This document shows positions 1 through 9,985 of a DNA stretch of 64,000 bases, one piece after another. The DNA lies in assembly GCF_003464595.1 (NCBI RefSeq), contig NZ_QRZF01000006.1, forward strand, positions 248,001 to 312,000. Reading direction: 5' to 3'. Source of the stretch: Bacteroides intestinalis (GTDB lineage: Bacteria > Bacteroidota > Bacteroidia > Bacteroidales > Bacteroidaceae). Every line of letters starts with the position of its first letter. Positions within the stretch are counted from its first letter, which is position 1. The position numbers and the translations under genes are program-made. Below the pieces are notes generated by a model, which was not told the DNA's origin, searched no databases, and saw only the letters and a list, made by a program, of their open reading frames with translations.

Positions 1-2340
1 AATATAAAATGTAGTAGTTACTGTATTTCCTGCACTATCTACCGCTGTCAGCGAGTGTTTTCCGGGTGTGGGTTGCAAAGAAATCTTATGGAAATCCTGC
101 GTCTGCGTCAGATAAGTGTTATCAAGATGCCAAAAGATGGTGGTAGCGGGATTACCATGGGCCAGTTCGGCAGTCATATATCCTGGGCTTCCATCCATCT
201 GTTTGGGTAATACAATCCGTGCATTCATGGGCGGATAGATGAACTGCATCGGTTGGAGGGCATCTTCTCCGCAACCAGGCTTAAAGGGAGGAAGCGGACT
301 GTATTCCGGATGATGCTGTTTGTAATACCATTCCCAGACGGGCGGCAAAGTGAACCAGGATTTCTGGATGGTAGGCTCCAGATTGGCACAATTCTCATAG
401 ATACGGTGAGTTTCATCGGCTGAGAGAGTGATGAGGTGATGATAAGGGCAAGCTTCCGTCTTTAATCCGGCGGGAAGAATCAATAAAGTATCTGTTTCTT
501 CGCAAAATCGGCCTTTCAGGTGCCCGGATTTCCGGCATACTTCAGCCTTAACAAAGACATTTTCCGGACGTTTGAACCATTGTGTAGGAGGAAGCAGGCT
601 GAATACATCAAACAGAACCGGACCGGCTGTCCGTGCTCCTACAAGACCGGGCTTGCCTTCTCCGGTAGCATTACCCACCCATACACCTACGGCATAGTGA
701 GGAGTGACGCCTACAGCCCAGGCATCGCGGAATCCATGACTCGTTCCGGTCTTCCATGCGATGGGATGCATGGAAGGGATGGATTTCCAGTCTATTTCTT
801 CGGGACGGTTCACTTCGGTTAGAGCATTGAATGTTTGCCATACGGCTCCCGGTTGAAAAATATCCGTTGTCTTTGCAGAAGTGACTGCCTCGGAATTTTC
901 TGAACCTTCAGAATCTGAAAGCAGTAAACTACATTCCGTTTGTGGAAGTTGCAATAAACTCCGTCCCATATGTGCGTATGTATTGGTTACATCCCATAGG
1001 GTGGCTTCCGCTCCGCCTAAGATAAGTGATAAACCATAATGGGAGGCGGGACGGTTGATTGTCTTCAAACCTATTTGCCTCAGGAAAGTGTGAAACTTGG
1101 GAACACCATATTTTTGCAGCATCGTTACTGCCGGAATGTTTAGTGAACGGGCAAGTGCTTCTGAAGCCGGAACAGCACCTTCGAACTGCAAACTGAAGTT
1201 TTGAGGTGTAAAGCCATTAATATTAATTGGTATATCAGGCAGTAATGTATGAGGCAGCAGGCTGCCTTCCTGCAACATGGCATAATATAGAAATGGTTTC
1301 AGAATACTTCCCGTGCTTCTGGGTGCCTGAATTACATCTACCTGGTTACCGCTTTGTTTCCGTTCGAAGTTTACATTGCCGCAATAAGCTACCACCTGGT
1401 TGGTCCGGATATCAATTACCAGAATAGCCAGGTTGCGTATATCACTCCGGTTAAATTCATTACTCCAACGCTCGGCTGCGTTCTCTATCTGGGTTTGAAT
1501 ACCTCTGTCGATGGTTGACACGGAATATTTCCCATTCCGTTCCTGATAGAAGCGACTGACCAGGTGAGGGGCTATTTGAGGGAGAGGATGAGGCTCATCG
1601 GGTAGTGGTTCGCTGATAGCCAGTTCGTAAGTGGAACTATCTATAATCTTTCGTCCATACAATTGTTTCAGCAGACGGTTTCTCTTATTGAGCAATGATT
1701 GTCGTGATTTGGAAAGGTGAATCATGGCGGGTGCATTTGGAAGTACCGCCAGCATAGCTGCTTCCGCCCAGGAAAGTTCTTCGGACGAGTGTCCGAAATA
1801 TCGCCAGGCGGCGGCATCGAGTCCTACTACATTTCCTCCGAAAGGAGCGTGTGAAACGTACATGGACAGGATTTTTTCTTTTGAAGCACCAAATTCAAGT
1901 CGGGTGGCCAGGATCATTTCTATGAATTTTTCTCCAAAAGTACGCGATTCGTTTCTTGCCAGACGGATCGTTTGCATGGTGAGGGTACTTCCTCCACTTA
2001 CAATGCGCTTATTCTTTAAGTTTTGGTAGGCGGCTCTGCCAATGGAGACAGGATTGACCCCCCAATGGTGATAGAAGTGCCTGTCTTCGAAAGTGATGAG
2101 ACATTGCTTTATTTTCTCCGGAGTAGTGGTCCGGGGCGGAAAGCGCCATTGACCGTCGGATGCAATGCGTGCGCCCAGTAATTCACCGTTCCGGTCAGTG
2201 ACAACGGTGGAGTAGGGCACATGGAAAAGTTGCCGGGGAAGGCAAAAGATATAGGCTATCACCAGAATTGTAATAAGTATGAGTATTACTTTTCTGGTGA
2301 TAGACAGTTGTTTGAAGTACTTTATAATCTTAGCTCCCAT
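1..2340 (-). CDS. pbpC: penicillin-binding protein 1C (partial at window edge)
   Basis: Bifunctional peptidoglycan glycosyltransferase/transpeptidase of the PBP1C class, anchored in the inner membrane and acting in the periplasm. I translated it from the ATG at 2340; the reading frame stays open to base 1, so the stop lies just outside the window. An N-terminal membrane segment (about residues 15-35) is followed by a GT51 domain with the EDRHFYHHWG motif (catalytic Glu85). The transpeptidase domain has the SILK box (Ser345) and a KTGTS box, and a C-terminal beta-rich domain typical of PBP1C follows. Its start lies 9 bp after the stop of the alpha-2-macroglobulin gene. The pbpC/alpha-2-macroglobulin pairing is known from E. 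coli and many Gram-negatives, where the macroglobulin is thought to protect the envelope while PBP1C repairs the wall. Family assignment is firm; the exact cellular role is inferred. Confidence 0.93.
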   Translation of the reverse strand, partial: MGAKIIKYFKQLSITRKVILILITILVIAYIFCLPRQLFHVPYSTVVTDRNGELLGARIASDGQWRFPPRTTTPEKIKQCLITFEDRHFYHHWGVNPVSIGRAAYQNLKNKRIVSGGSTLTMQTIRLARNESRTFGEKFIEMILATRLEFGASKEKILSMYVSHAPFGGNVVGLDAAAWRYFGHSSEELSWAEAAMLAVLPNAPAMIHLSKSRQSLLNKRNRLLKQLYGRKIIDSSTYELAISEPLPDEPHPLPQIAPHLVSRFYQERNGKYSVSTIDRGIQTQIENAAERWSNEFNRSDIRNLAILVIDIRTNQVVAYCGNVNFERKQSGNQVDVIQAPRSTGSILKPFLYYAMLQEGSLLPHTLLPDIPININGFTPQNFSLQFEGAVPASEALARSLNIPAVTMLQKYGVPKFHTFLRQIGLKTINRPASHYGLSLILGGAEATLWDVTNTYAHMGRSLLQLPQTECSLLLSDSEGSENSEAVTSAKTTDIFQPGAVWQTFNALTEVNRPEEIDWKSIPSMHPIAWKTGTSHGFRDAWAVGVTPHYAVGVWVGNATGEGKPGLVGARTAGPVLFDVFSLLPPTQWFKRPENVFVKAEVCRKSGHLKGRFCEETDTLLILPAGLKTEACPYHHLITLSADETHRIYENCANLEPTIQKSWFTLPPVWEWYYKQHHPEYSPLPPFKPGCGEDALQPMQFIYPPMNARIVLPKQMDGSPGYMTAELAHGNPATTIFWHLDNTYLTQTQDFHKISLQPTPGKHSLTAVDSAGNTVTTTFYI

Positions 2341-2349
2341 GAAACGAAC

Positions 2350-5300
2350 TTAACGGCTGACAGTCGTTCTTCCCGCCTTGGTTCGTGCCTGTGCCGAACC
2401 GTCATACATGGCTTCGCACTGGATAGCCGGCAGAATGAAATTACCTGCATACGTAGCTTGCAGTCTTATGGTGAACTTTTTCAGTTCGCTGCGACGCAAG
2501 TCGAAGTAAGTCAATACGCGGTCGTCACGAATATCCTGGTAGGTATACTCACGGGTAGGTGTCGCTTCCGGAGTCATCAACCGGTCATTGTAAATCTCCC
2601 AACCTGATGGCAGGATATGTGTTAATGCCAGATTACTGTAAGCGGTGGTTCCACTGATATTACCTACGGTGATGACTGCCATAAAGTCTGTTCCCTGCTT
2701 GATATCATCTATGGATATCGTCGCTCCATTCATATCCGTATATTTTACGTCCAGGCGGAGGTTATTGGATATTGCGGGTAACGTGTCATTAAGTAATTGC
2801 GTGCGTGTAATGAGGTCCACACTTAATGCACCTTTACCTTCATTCTTTACTATAATATTACCCGAAGCCGGTGAAGTGGACAGTTCCTTTGCAAATACAG
2901 CCTTGGCTGATTTTACTACGGGTTGCTGCTTTCCGTTCCAGGTCCAGGTGAAGTCCAGAGTACCTGAAAGCTTTTCAGCCAGACGTCCCATCGCCATCAA
3001 TGAGAAAGCAGTGGACTGTGTACTGAACCAATTCTCTTCGGCCAGATTCTTGGATACCTTCTTCGCCTGTTGTAATGCCGCCTGGTCGCGATTCATCAGG
3101 AGTAAGGTTTCCAATATCATAGCTTCGTCACGATCATACGAACCATAGATGTAGTTCTGTGAGGAATAAGGGGGAACGGTGGTTTCTGCCTTAAATACCA
3201 ATTCTTCAGCCGGTTTCATCTTACCTGTCAGGGCATAAGCGGCTGCCAGTCTCCATTTGGCTTGCAGAGGCAGGTTAGCTTGTTCTTTCATCCGGTTCAT
3301 GGCACCCTGCTCAGGTGCACCGGCTAATGCCAGTGTGTACAATCTGTATGCTTGTTGCACTCCCGTTTGCCAGTAACTCCAACTGTCATCCTGATCCGGC
3401 ATCCGCCAGTTCTGGGCAGCAGTACGTTGGAAGCGTTTCCACTTATTCAGCACATTCGAGTTGACAGCGTAGCCTTTCTCCTGCGCCAATACAAGGAACA
3501 TGCCCGCATAAGAAGTAATCCACTCATCAGCACTGGCATTCCCCGGCCAGTAAACAAAACCGCCATTCGGAAGCTGGCGTGCATAGAGCTGCCGTATCGC
3601 TTCCTGTACGTTAGCTTTAATCTTTTGAGCTTCTTCCTCATCCACAGCTTTAAACTGGCTGACGAACAATAACGGCAGAGCTTTGGAAGTCAGCTGTTCC
3701 GTGCAATGATGCTGATAATTATACAGGTAGTCGAACCTGCGGCTGATATCTACCGAAGGAATACGTGAGACTTCCAGCAGCATACGGCTATTTGCCGGAG
3801 AGGCACCATTCAATGAATAAGGAAGTGTTACACTTTCTCCTTTCTCCACCCATTGGCTGTTGCGGAAGGTCACTGCCGGATTCGGGTTCCGGACTTCGAT
3901 TTCAATGGTCTCTTTCGCTTGCTGACTGCCACCGCTGGCAGTGATATGTATCGTTGCTTTTCCTGTTTTACTTCCGGTCTTTATCTTAAAGTAAACGAGT
4001 TGGTCACCCGGTTGACTGAAAGTAATGGATTGTTTATTGGGATCGATTACCTGCACACCTCCACCTGAAGCCTGGATGGATACTGATACATTCTTCACTT
4101 CCTTCTCCATGGCAAAGACATTTACCGGGACAGTAATCTCTTCTTGTGTGCTCAGAACACGGGGTAGTGTGGACAACAACATCAATGGTGTCCGTACGAA
4201 AGAAGTCTTTTCCGCTTTTCCATAAGCTCCGTCTTGCCCCGCTACCACCATCGTACGTACAGAACCTACGTACATCGGTAGTTTCAGCGTGTGCGTCTTC
4301 TGTTTTCCTTTATCCAGATAGAACGGACCGATAAATTTCACTACCGGCTTGAAGCGGTTCGCTTTTGCATCGGCCGGTTTCAGTGTTTCGTCACCACCCG
4401 TACTGAACAATGAACTGTAGCGTCCGGCAGATGCTCCGAGTACATCATCATACATATCCCAGGTGCGGATGCCCAATGCTTCGCGGGCATAGAATTCATT
4501 CCACGGATCGGGAGTCTTGAAATTAGTCAGGTCGAGTAATCCGTCGTCTACAATGGCCAGTGTGTATGTCATCTGCTTGCCGTTCTTTTCGCTGACGGTA
4601 ACGGTGAAGTCCGTTTCCGGCCGCAACACTTCCGGCATTTTAATTTGCGGTTGCAATATAGTTTGTTTATTAGTCACCAATACCGGAACCACACCGTACA
4701 TACGTATCGGCAAATCGTTCACTGTCTGTGCATGAGGTTGCAACAGGCTGATGTGCAGGTAAACGTTCGGTGCCATTTCCGGAGTCACTTTGAAAGAATA
4801 CTTTGTGTCTCCGTTATTGGAAACTTCAATCCATTCACGTTGCAGAACAGTTGAACCGTTTTCCAGGGCTACTAATGCACGTCCTCCCGCAGCGGCAGGA
4901 ATGATGGCTGTTGCCGTTTCACCTATTTCATACGAGTCTTTATCCAGAGAGAAAGCGAGCATTTTAATGCCGCTGGGGTCCGTCTTGCTTGAACGTCCGC
5001 GCCAATCCGGCCAGTCTATATAAACAGTTCCACCGGTGGCATGCCCACTTTCCTTATCTTTCACATAAATCAGGTAACGTCCCCAGTCCGGATAATTTAT
5101 CCGGAATTTAAAAGTTGCCTTTCCGCCTGTAGTCTGTATATTGCCACTGGCTACGGGAGTGATGGAACTACTGTTGACATAAGTTCCGAATGATTCGTCC
5201 CGGTTCTCCCACCACCAGCTCCAGGAGATACGGTAAATCTTATATTCCAGATTGGATCGGTTCACTAATTGTCCTTCTGCATTTACGGTGACAATGTCGA

Positions 5301-7968
5301 ATACATGATCCTGGTCTGTCTCGATGTATTTTCCTTTCGGTTGGTTCAGATTAATCCCTACGTAAGAAGAGAATGGAGAGAACGGAATGCTTTGCGTGTA
5401 AATACTGGCGTCTCCTCCCGGTTCGAATACACGGCTGGTTAAGGTTGCATTCAGCATTCCCGGGGCATTGGTGGCAGCCGGAAGTTTCAACATAAAGTTA
5501 GCTTTTCCTTCCGCATCCAGTGTCCCGTCGAATACATCGTTCTTCACAGTTGTAAATTCGGTAGCCGGATTATTGAATATGTATTGCCCGTAGTTCTTGA
5601 ATTGCGTATTTACTTTTGACAGGGACATTTCCACCTTGGTTTTCAGCCGTGAAGCGGTGGCGCCTGTCAACCAAGTGGAAGTAAGCATTACCGGCATTTC
5701 TTTGGTAGAAGCCTGGATTACTTTCTCCGGCAGTTTCAGATTTATTTTCAGGCGGTTTGGCTTCACTGTTTCTATGCGAAGACTTTTGTGGAAGGCGGTT
5801 CCGCCTACTTTGACGTAAGCGTTCCATAATCCCGTCGGGTCTTCGGGGCGTGTCGGCAGGTCAAACGTGTAGAAACCGTTTACACCTTGCGTAGAGATCA
5901 TTTTGGTATAGAATTGTCCTCTCGGATTATACAATTCCAATGCTACAGGGTGTTTATCCGGAATCCTTTTTTCACGGTCTTCCATAATAAAGCTTACATG
6001 CAGTGTATCTCCCGGTCGCCATACCCCTCTTTCGCCATAGACGAACCCCTTCAATCCTTTCTGAATATCTTTTCCGCCTACATCGAACCGGCTGACAGAT
6101 TGTTCTTCGCCATCTACCACACGAACGTAAGCTTTCTGCTTCTCTATTTCGGCCACCACAATGAAAGGAACACCTTTCGGAATGATTTCTGTAAATCCTT
6201 TACTATTGGTCTCAGCGGTTCCGATGGCTTGCAACTGGAAGTTGTAAACAGTTACTTTTGCTTTCTCCATCGGTTTGGTATCCAAGATGTTGCTTACGGC
6301 AATCCACAGTTTGTTCAGTGAATTCCGTTTTACAATCATTCCTATATTGGAGGCAAATACGTTGCACGATGCTGCCCGGTCAGAATCCATATAGTAGGAA
6401 GCATGGCAAGGATTATTGCGTTCCCGCCAGTTATACTGACTCCAATCCATCTTAATGTTACCATTATAGTAGAAATAAGTTTCCGGAGTATCCCATTCTG
6501 CTTCATTTTCTTCGAAAGTACTACTTCCGCTGACTTTCGTCAATCCCTCTGAAGCAGCATTGTCTGCAAAACTCATCTCTTGTTTTTCTGTTCCGTTGCA
6601 AGGATAGGCTGAGTATTCCTGCCGGAAAGAAAGTATGACACGGTAGATAGCACCCGGTTCTTGCCGGATCAGTCCGGCAAGATCTATTGAATAGTCTTCC
6701 CATCGGTGCACGTCTTTTGTGCTGTCCTTACTCAGCCACAATGTGTTCTGGTAAACCAATCGTCCGGAACGGCGCAGCTCACTGGCGGATGAGAGCGTAT
6801 TGGTCTGCATGAACATCAGTACATTGTTTTCAAAAATACGGATTACGCTTAAATCTACCGCATAGAGATTGACTGCCCGGAACGGGATGATCAAACTTTT
6901 GGAGTCGGGCAGGATAGCGGCTGATGTAGACATGCTCACTTGTGGTTTCAGATTCAGTTCGCTGAATGCGATGGAATGTGATGTGCCGAGCGATTTATCC
7001 CGGCTGTTTTTCACTCCTTCGTGTATCTTCAAAGTCAGTTTGCTCAGTTGGTTGGCTTCAAAGTAGATGCATACTTTATTATTCTCCACTTGAAATATAG
7101 AAGATGATACTTCGGGGATTTCAATCAATCCGTTTAGGTCTTGTGTGGTAGAAACAGGATCGGAGAATACTATTTCAATTCCATTTTCCGGTTCGTCAAT
7201 GCGTTTGGCAGAGAGGAAACGGAAATCATTCTTGGCAGGGATCAGAATGTTTTCTGTCAGTTTGCGGTCGATTCCTGCAGGACTGCCATTGGCGGTGATT
7301 TCCAACTGATAGTCTTCCGCTTCGCGAATAACACCGGCTATTTCAAACTGATAGCGTGTCGGATGATCTGTTGGAGTGATACTGACCGGATAGCTTTGGC
7401 CGTTTCCACCTTTGGCAGAGAGCATTTTCTCAACTGCTTCTTTGGAAGTGGCATCACTGAAACGTACTTCACCTTTCAGCGTCACCAGGTCGCCATGGCT
7501 ATCTACGTCGATGGTTGTTAGCGGTTCAATATACAGTGTGAAATTAGGTTCCTGTACTCTGAAAGAGAATTTGAATTCTTTCAGGCGACTGTCCACTTCT
7601 ACAAACCGACCTAATTGGAACGTACCTTCATAGAATTCTCCCGGCTTTAAAGTTCCTGGCTCAGGAACGAATTCAATCGTATTGTTGCTGACCCAATATG
7701 CTTTACCCTTCAGAGATGGGGAGAAACTGAATGGATTTTCTTTCAGCTCATTGTTCAAATCTACCATAGGCTGATCTTGTGCCAGTTCTATGCGTATATT
7801 CGAAGTTTGCGAGATGACTCCTCCCGTATATGCATTCACAAAAGGTGCATACTCGGCAGAAGGAACAATATCCTTTTTGCTGTTTGTGCAAGAGGAAAAA
7901 ACTGCGATAGTCAGTAACAGAAAGAATAGCTTGTCAGCTATACGATGTTTAGCTTTCATTCGTTCCAT
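2350..7968 (-). CDS. alpha-2-macroglobulin family lipoprotein with intact thioester
   Basis: Very large (1872 aa) bacterial alpha-2-macroglobulin. The N-terminus has a lipoprotein signal with lipobox VFSSC, so it is probably tethered in the periplasm or outer membrane. The long beta-rich MG-domain region is followed by a thioester motif CTEQ (Cys1422) within HHCTEQLTSKALPLL. The thioester is what lets these proteins covalently trap attacking proteases. The downstream helical segment resembles the thioester-bearing TED domain. It lies between a nitrilase-like amidase (28 bp upstream) and pbpC (9 bp downstream), all on the minus strand, so the three are probably one operon. Start: ATG at 7968 or the in-frame ATG at 7959, three codons on; both keep the signal peptide. 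Length and thioester match YfhM-like proteins. Function as an envelope protease inhibitor is from family knowledge. Confidence 0.92.
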   Translation of the reverse strand: MERMKAKHRIADKLFFLLLTIAVFSSCTNSKKDIVPSAEYAPFVNAYTGGVISQTSNIRIELAQDQPMVDLNNELKENPFSFSPSLKGKAYWVSNNTIEFVPEPGTLKPGEFYEGTFQLGRFVEVDSRLKEFKFSFRVQEPNFTLYIEPLTTIDVDSHGDLVTLKGEVRFSDATSKEAVEKMLSAKGGNGQSYPVSITPTDHPTRYQFEIAGVIREAEDYQLEITANGSPAGIDRKLTENILIPAKNDFRFLSAKRIDEPENGIEIVFSDPVSTTQDLNGLIEIPEVSSSIFQVENNKVCIYFEANQLSKLTLKIHEGVKNSRDKSLGTSHSIAFSELNLKPQVSMSTSAAILPDSKSLIIPFRAVNLYAVDLSVIRIFENNVLMFMQTNTLSSASELRRSGRLVYQNTLWLSKDSTKDVHRWEDYSIDLAGLIRQEPGAIYRVILSFRQEYSAYPCNGTEKQEMSFADNAASEGLTKVSGSSTFEENEAEWDTPETYFYYNGNIKMDWSQYNWRERNNPCHASYYMDSDRAASCNVFASNIGMIVKRNSLNKLWIAVSNILDTKPMEKAKVTVYNFQLQAIGTAETNSKGFTEIIPKGVPFIVVAEIEKQKAYVRVVDGEEQSVSRFDVGGKDIQKGLKGFVYGERGVWRPGDTLHVSFIMEDREKRIPDKHPVALELYNPRGQFYTKMISTQGVNGFYTFDLPTRPEDPTGLWNAYVKVGGTAFHKSLRIETVKPNRLKINLKLPEKVIQASTKEMPVMLTSTWLTGATASRLKTKVEMSLSKVNTQFKNYGQYIFNNPATEFTTVKNDVFDGTLDAEGKANFMLKLPAATNAPGMLNATLTSRVFEPGGDASIYTQSIPFSPFSSYVGINLNQPKGKYIETDQDHVFDIVTVNAEGQLVNRSNLEYKIYRISWSWWWENRDESFGTYVNSSSITPVASGNIQTTGGKATFKFRINYPDWGRYLIYVKDKESGHATGGTVYIDWPDWRGRSSKTDPSGIKMLAFSLDKDSYEIGETATAIIPAAAGGRALVALENGSTVLQREWIEVSNNGDTKYSFKVTPEMAPNVYLHISLLQPHAQTVNDLPIRMYGVVPVLVTNKQTILQPQIKMPEVLRPETDFTVTVSEKNGKQMTYTLAIVDDGLLDLTNFKTPDPWNEFYAREALGIRTWDMYDDVLGASAGRYSSLFSTGGDETLKPADAKANRFKPVVKFIGPFYLDKGKQKTHTLKLPMYVGSVRTMVVAGQDGAYGKAEKTSFVRTPLMLLSTLPRVLSTQEEITVPVNVFAMEKEVKNVSVSIQASGGGVQVIDPNKQSITFSQPGDQLVYFKIKTGSKTGKATIHITASGGSQQAKETIEIEVRNPNPAVTFRNSQWVEKGESVTLPYSLNGASPANSRMLLEVSRIPSVDISRRFDYLYNYQHHCTEQLTSKALPLLFVSQFKAVDEEEAQKIKANVQEAIRQLYARQLPNGGFVYWPGNASADEWITSYAGMFLVLAQEKGYAVNSNVLNKWKRFQRTAAQNWRMPDQDDSWSYWQTGVQQAYRLYTLALAGAPEQGAMNRMKEQANLPLQAKWRLAAAYALTGKMKPAEELVFKAETTVPPYSSQNYIYGSYDRDEAMILETLLLMNRDQAALQQAKKVSKNLAEENWFSTQSTAFSLMAMGRLAEKLSGTLDFTWTWNGKQQPVVKSAKAVFAKELSTSPASGNIIVKNEGKGALSVDLITRTQLLNDTLPAISNNLRLDVKYTDMNGATISIDDIKQGTDFMAVITVGNISGTTAYSNLALTHILPSGWEIYNDRLMTPEATPTREYTYQDIRDDRVLTYFDLRRSELKKFTIRLQATYAGNFILPAIQCEAMYDGSAQARTKAGRTTVSR

Positions 7969-7996
7969 AATCTAAATAGTTCTGAATAGCCAATTG

Positions 7997-8791
7997 TCAA
8001 TTGTTAATAGAAAAAGCGTCCGCATCTTTCCATGCGGGAAATTTTTGTCTGAATTCTCTCAGTACAGAGAGGTCGAGAGTTGCGGTGGCGGTTCCTTCTT
8101 CATAGTCGGGCACGCTGGCAAGCAAATCGCCCTTTGGCGAATAAATGACACTGCCGCCACTATATGGCATTTGATTTCCATCCGTACCAATGCGATTGAC
8201 GCCGCAAACATAACTGATATTTTCGAGTGCACGGGCTTGCAACAGAATATCCCACACCCGGCGGCGGGGAACAGGCCAGTTGGCAACGTATATCAGAAGG
8301 TCGTATTCATTATTTACATTTCGGCTCCATATCGGGAAGCGAAGGTCGTAGCAGACCAACAGCAGTATATTCCACCCCCGATAGGAGATAACAGGGCGTT
8401 GGCTACCTGCTGTAAAATGCTCCGTTTCCTGGCCCATGCGAAAAAGGTGTCGTTTATCGTAGTAATAAGCTTCTCCTTCAGGAGTCAGGAAAAAAGCACG
8501 GTTGTAGCAGGGGAGGGCTTGGAGAGAGGTGCTGCTTTCATCACAAGCTATGTAACTGCCCGTAATAGCCAATTGGAATTCTGCCGCCCATTGACGCAGG
8601 GTTGAGATTGTTTCACCAGATATCGGTTCAGCCAACCTCTGGCTGTCCATGCTGAAACCGGTAGAGAAAGTTTCGGGCAAGACAACAATCTCCGCTTCTC
8701 CACGGAGCTTTATCAGCTTTTCCCGGAGCAAGCGGAGATTTTCTTGTTTATCTTCCCAAATAATATTTGTCTGTAATAGAGTTACGCGCAT
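7997..8791 (-). CDS. carbon-nitrogen hydrolase (omega-amidase/YafV-like)
   Basis: Nitrilase-superfamily amidase of 264 aa with the full Glu-Lys-Cys triad: Glu40 in VVLPETF, Lys113 in YYYDKRHLF and Cys147 in LLVCYDLRFP. The family hydrolyses small amides; this subgroup resembles YafV/Nit2 omega-amidases that remove alpha-ketoglutaramate or alpha-ketosuccinamate, in the cytoplasm. I place the start at the ATG at 8791 (MRVTLLQ), because the family begins directly with this strand. An in-frame ATG at 8821 would add ten residues without homology. It is the first gene of a probable operon with the alpha-2-macroglobulin and pbpC genes. That link is conserved-looking but its meaning is unclear. Substrate is not proven by sequence. 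Confidence 0.88.
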   Translation of the reverse strand: MRVTLLQTNIIWEDKQENLRLLREKLIKLRGEAEIVVLPETFSTGFSMDSQRLAEPISGETISTLRQWAAEFQLAITGSYIACDESSTSLQALPCYNRAFFLTPEGEAYYYDKRHLFRMGQETEHFTAGSQRPVISYRGWNILLLVCYDLRFPIWSRNVNNEYDLLIYVANWPVPRRRVWDILLQARALENISYVCGVNRIGTDGNQMPYSGGSVIYSPKGDLLASVPDYEEGTATATLDLSVLREFRQKFPAWKDADAFSINN

Positions 8792-8844
8792 ACTATAAAA
8801 ATCAGTTTTAATCCTATCCATTGAAGGAAGAAAATTCTTCCCCC

Positions 8845-8924
8845 TACCAAGTTCGTGTCAAGGCCGTACCAAGTCCATACCAAGTCCGTAGTTATAGATA
8901 CGGAGCAAACACGGACTTGATATG
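8845..8924. repeat. 11-bp tandem repeat array with inverted copy (site A)
   Basis: Four adjoining 11-bp units run 8845-8855, 8856-8866, 8867-8877 and 8878-8888, with consensus TACCAAGTCCG. An inverted copy at 8911-8924 pairs with 8876-8889 (13 of 14 positions). It lies between the 3' end of the acyltransferase gene and the start of the amidase gene. Confidence 0.75.
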
Positions 8925-8969
8925 GTTCGGGTCATATCCGTATAATTTGCGTAATCCTGCAGTTGAAAC

Positions 8970-9524
8970 TTAAATGTTTCCTAAAGCAAAGTTTTTCGGG
9001 TTCTTTCCTTTGAAATCTTTATAATAGAGCTTTACCTCGCGCATATCCTTTTCGATATCTCCCGACGGCATAATCGCCTTTGTAGCAGAAATCGTTTTGG
9101 TTCTGTAATCGATACCTATCATAACAATAGGCACTTGCGCTTTCAATGCAATAAAATAAAATCCTTTCTTCCAATTAGGATTTGCTTTACGGGTTCCTTC
9201 CGGTGTAATCGCAAGCTGGAACTTCTTGCTGTTTGCAAACTTTGCCGTCATCTGGTCTACCAATGATGTTTTGCGTCCCCGATCCACCGGTATGCCCCCC
9301 ACGGCTTTGAATATTAGTCCCAGTGGAAAAAAGAACCATTCTTTTTTCATCATGAAGTAGGTTTTCCGCCCGATAGCTCCGTAAAATAGTTTGCCGATAA
9401 ATAAATCCCAATTAGATGTATGAGGTGCTGCAGTGATCACACATTTATCATAATCCGGCACCGTTACATTTGTCTTCCATCCCAAAATGCGATAGTAGAT
9501 AAAGCTGTATATTGCTTTTTTCAT
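8970..9524 (-). CDS. 1-acylglycerol-3-phosphate acyltransferase-like protein
   Basis: Small (184 aa) member of the PlsC/LPLAT acyltransferase superfamily. The catalytic box HTSNWD (His35, Asp40) and the substrate-binding EGTR box (residues 109-112) are both present, with hydrophobic segments around residues 62-80. Such enzymes move an acyl chain from acyl-ACP or acyl-CoA to a lysophospholipid or a related acceptor at the inner membrane. It is shorter than true PlsC (about 240 aa) and resembles the short Bacteroidetes group whose acceptor is unknown. The gene follows a small conserved protein by 9 bp and is probably co-transcribed with it. A repeat array lies in the gap after its stop. Confidence 0.85.
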   Translation of the reverse strand: MKKAIYSFIYYRILGWKTNVTVPDYDKCVITAAPHTSNWDLFIGKLFYGAIGRKTYFMMKKEWFFFPLGLIFKAVGGIPVDRGRKTSLVDQMTAKFANSKKFQLAITPEGTRKANPNWKKGFYFIALKAQVPIVMIGIDYRTKTISATKAIMPSGDIEKDMREVKLYYKDFKGKNPKNFALGNI

Positions 9525-9533
9525 TCCCGGTGC

Positions 9534-9803
9534 TTACTTCAGATTACCGATAGCGTCAATAATTGCGTCTACTTCTTTATTAAAGTCTTCGCGGAATTTC
9601 TTGTAGAAACCTTTTACATTTCCCGGCTCGGTATGGCTGATACGGCTGATAAATTCATCTTGCATACTCAGGATTTTACCCATCAATTCGTCAGCTTTTG
9701 CTTTATCGGTTCCGGGTACGTATAAGCTGTTTACCAAACACTCCATGAACAGTTCACCTGCGATATAATTGACGTTTTTCTTAAGTTCTCTTCTACTTGC
9801 CAT
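9534..9803 (-). CDS. small conserved protein, function unknown
   Basis: Protein of 89 aa with no signal peptide or membrane segment. It is rich in charged residues and predicted mostly helical (SRRELKKNVNYIAGELFMECL, then KGFYKKFREDFNKEVDAI). I do not recognise a domain with a known function. It looks like a conserved Bacteroidales cytosolic protein. The gene starts at ATG 9803 and ends 9 bp before the acyltransferase gene, so the two probably share a transcript. It may assist that enzyme or be a passenger; nothing in the sequence decides this. Confidence 0.75.
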   Translation of the reverse strand: MASRRELKKNVNYIAGELFMECLVNSLYVPGTDKAKADELMGKILSMQDEFISRISHTEPGNVKGFYKKFREDFNKEVDAIIDAIGNLK

Positions 9804-9985
9804 AATCTTTACGTTTTAAGTGAATAAATTGAAATATTTCCGGTAAAGATAAGTACTTTCCACGGTATAAACCAACATTTCATATTTTTTTTGATGTGCG
9901 CTTCCTTTCATAATTCAGAAAAAAACACGAAATTTGCGACGCTTTTGAACGAAACTTTACTAACACCTTTAAATAATTAGATAAA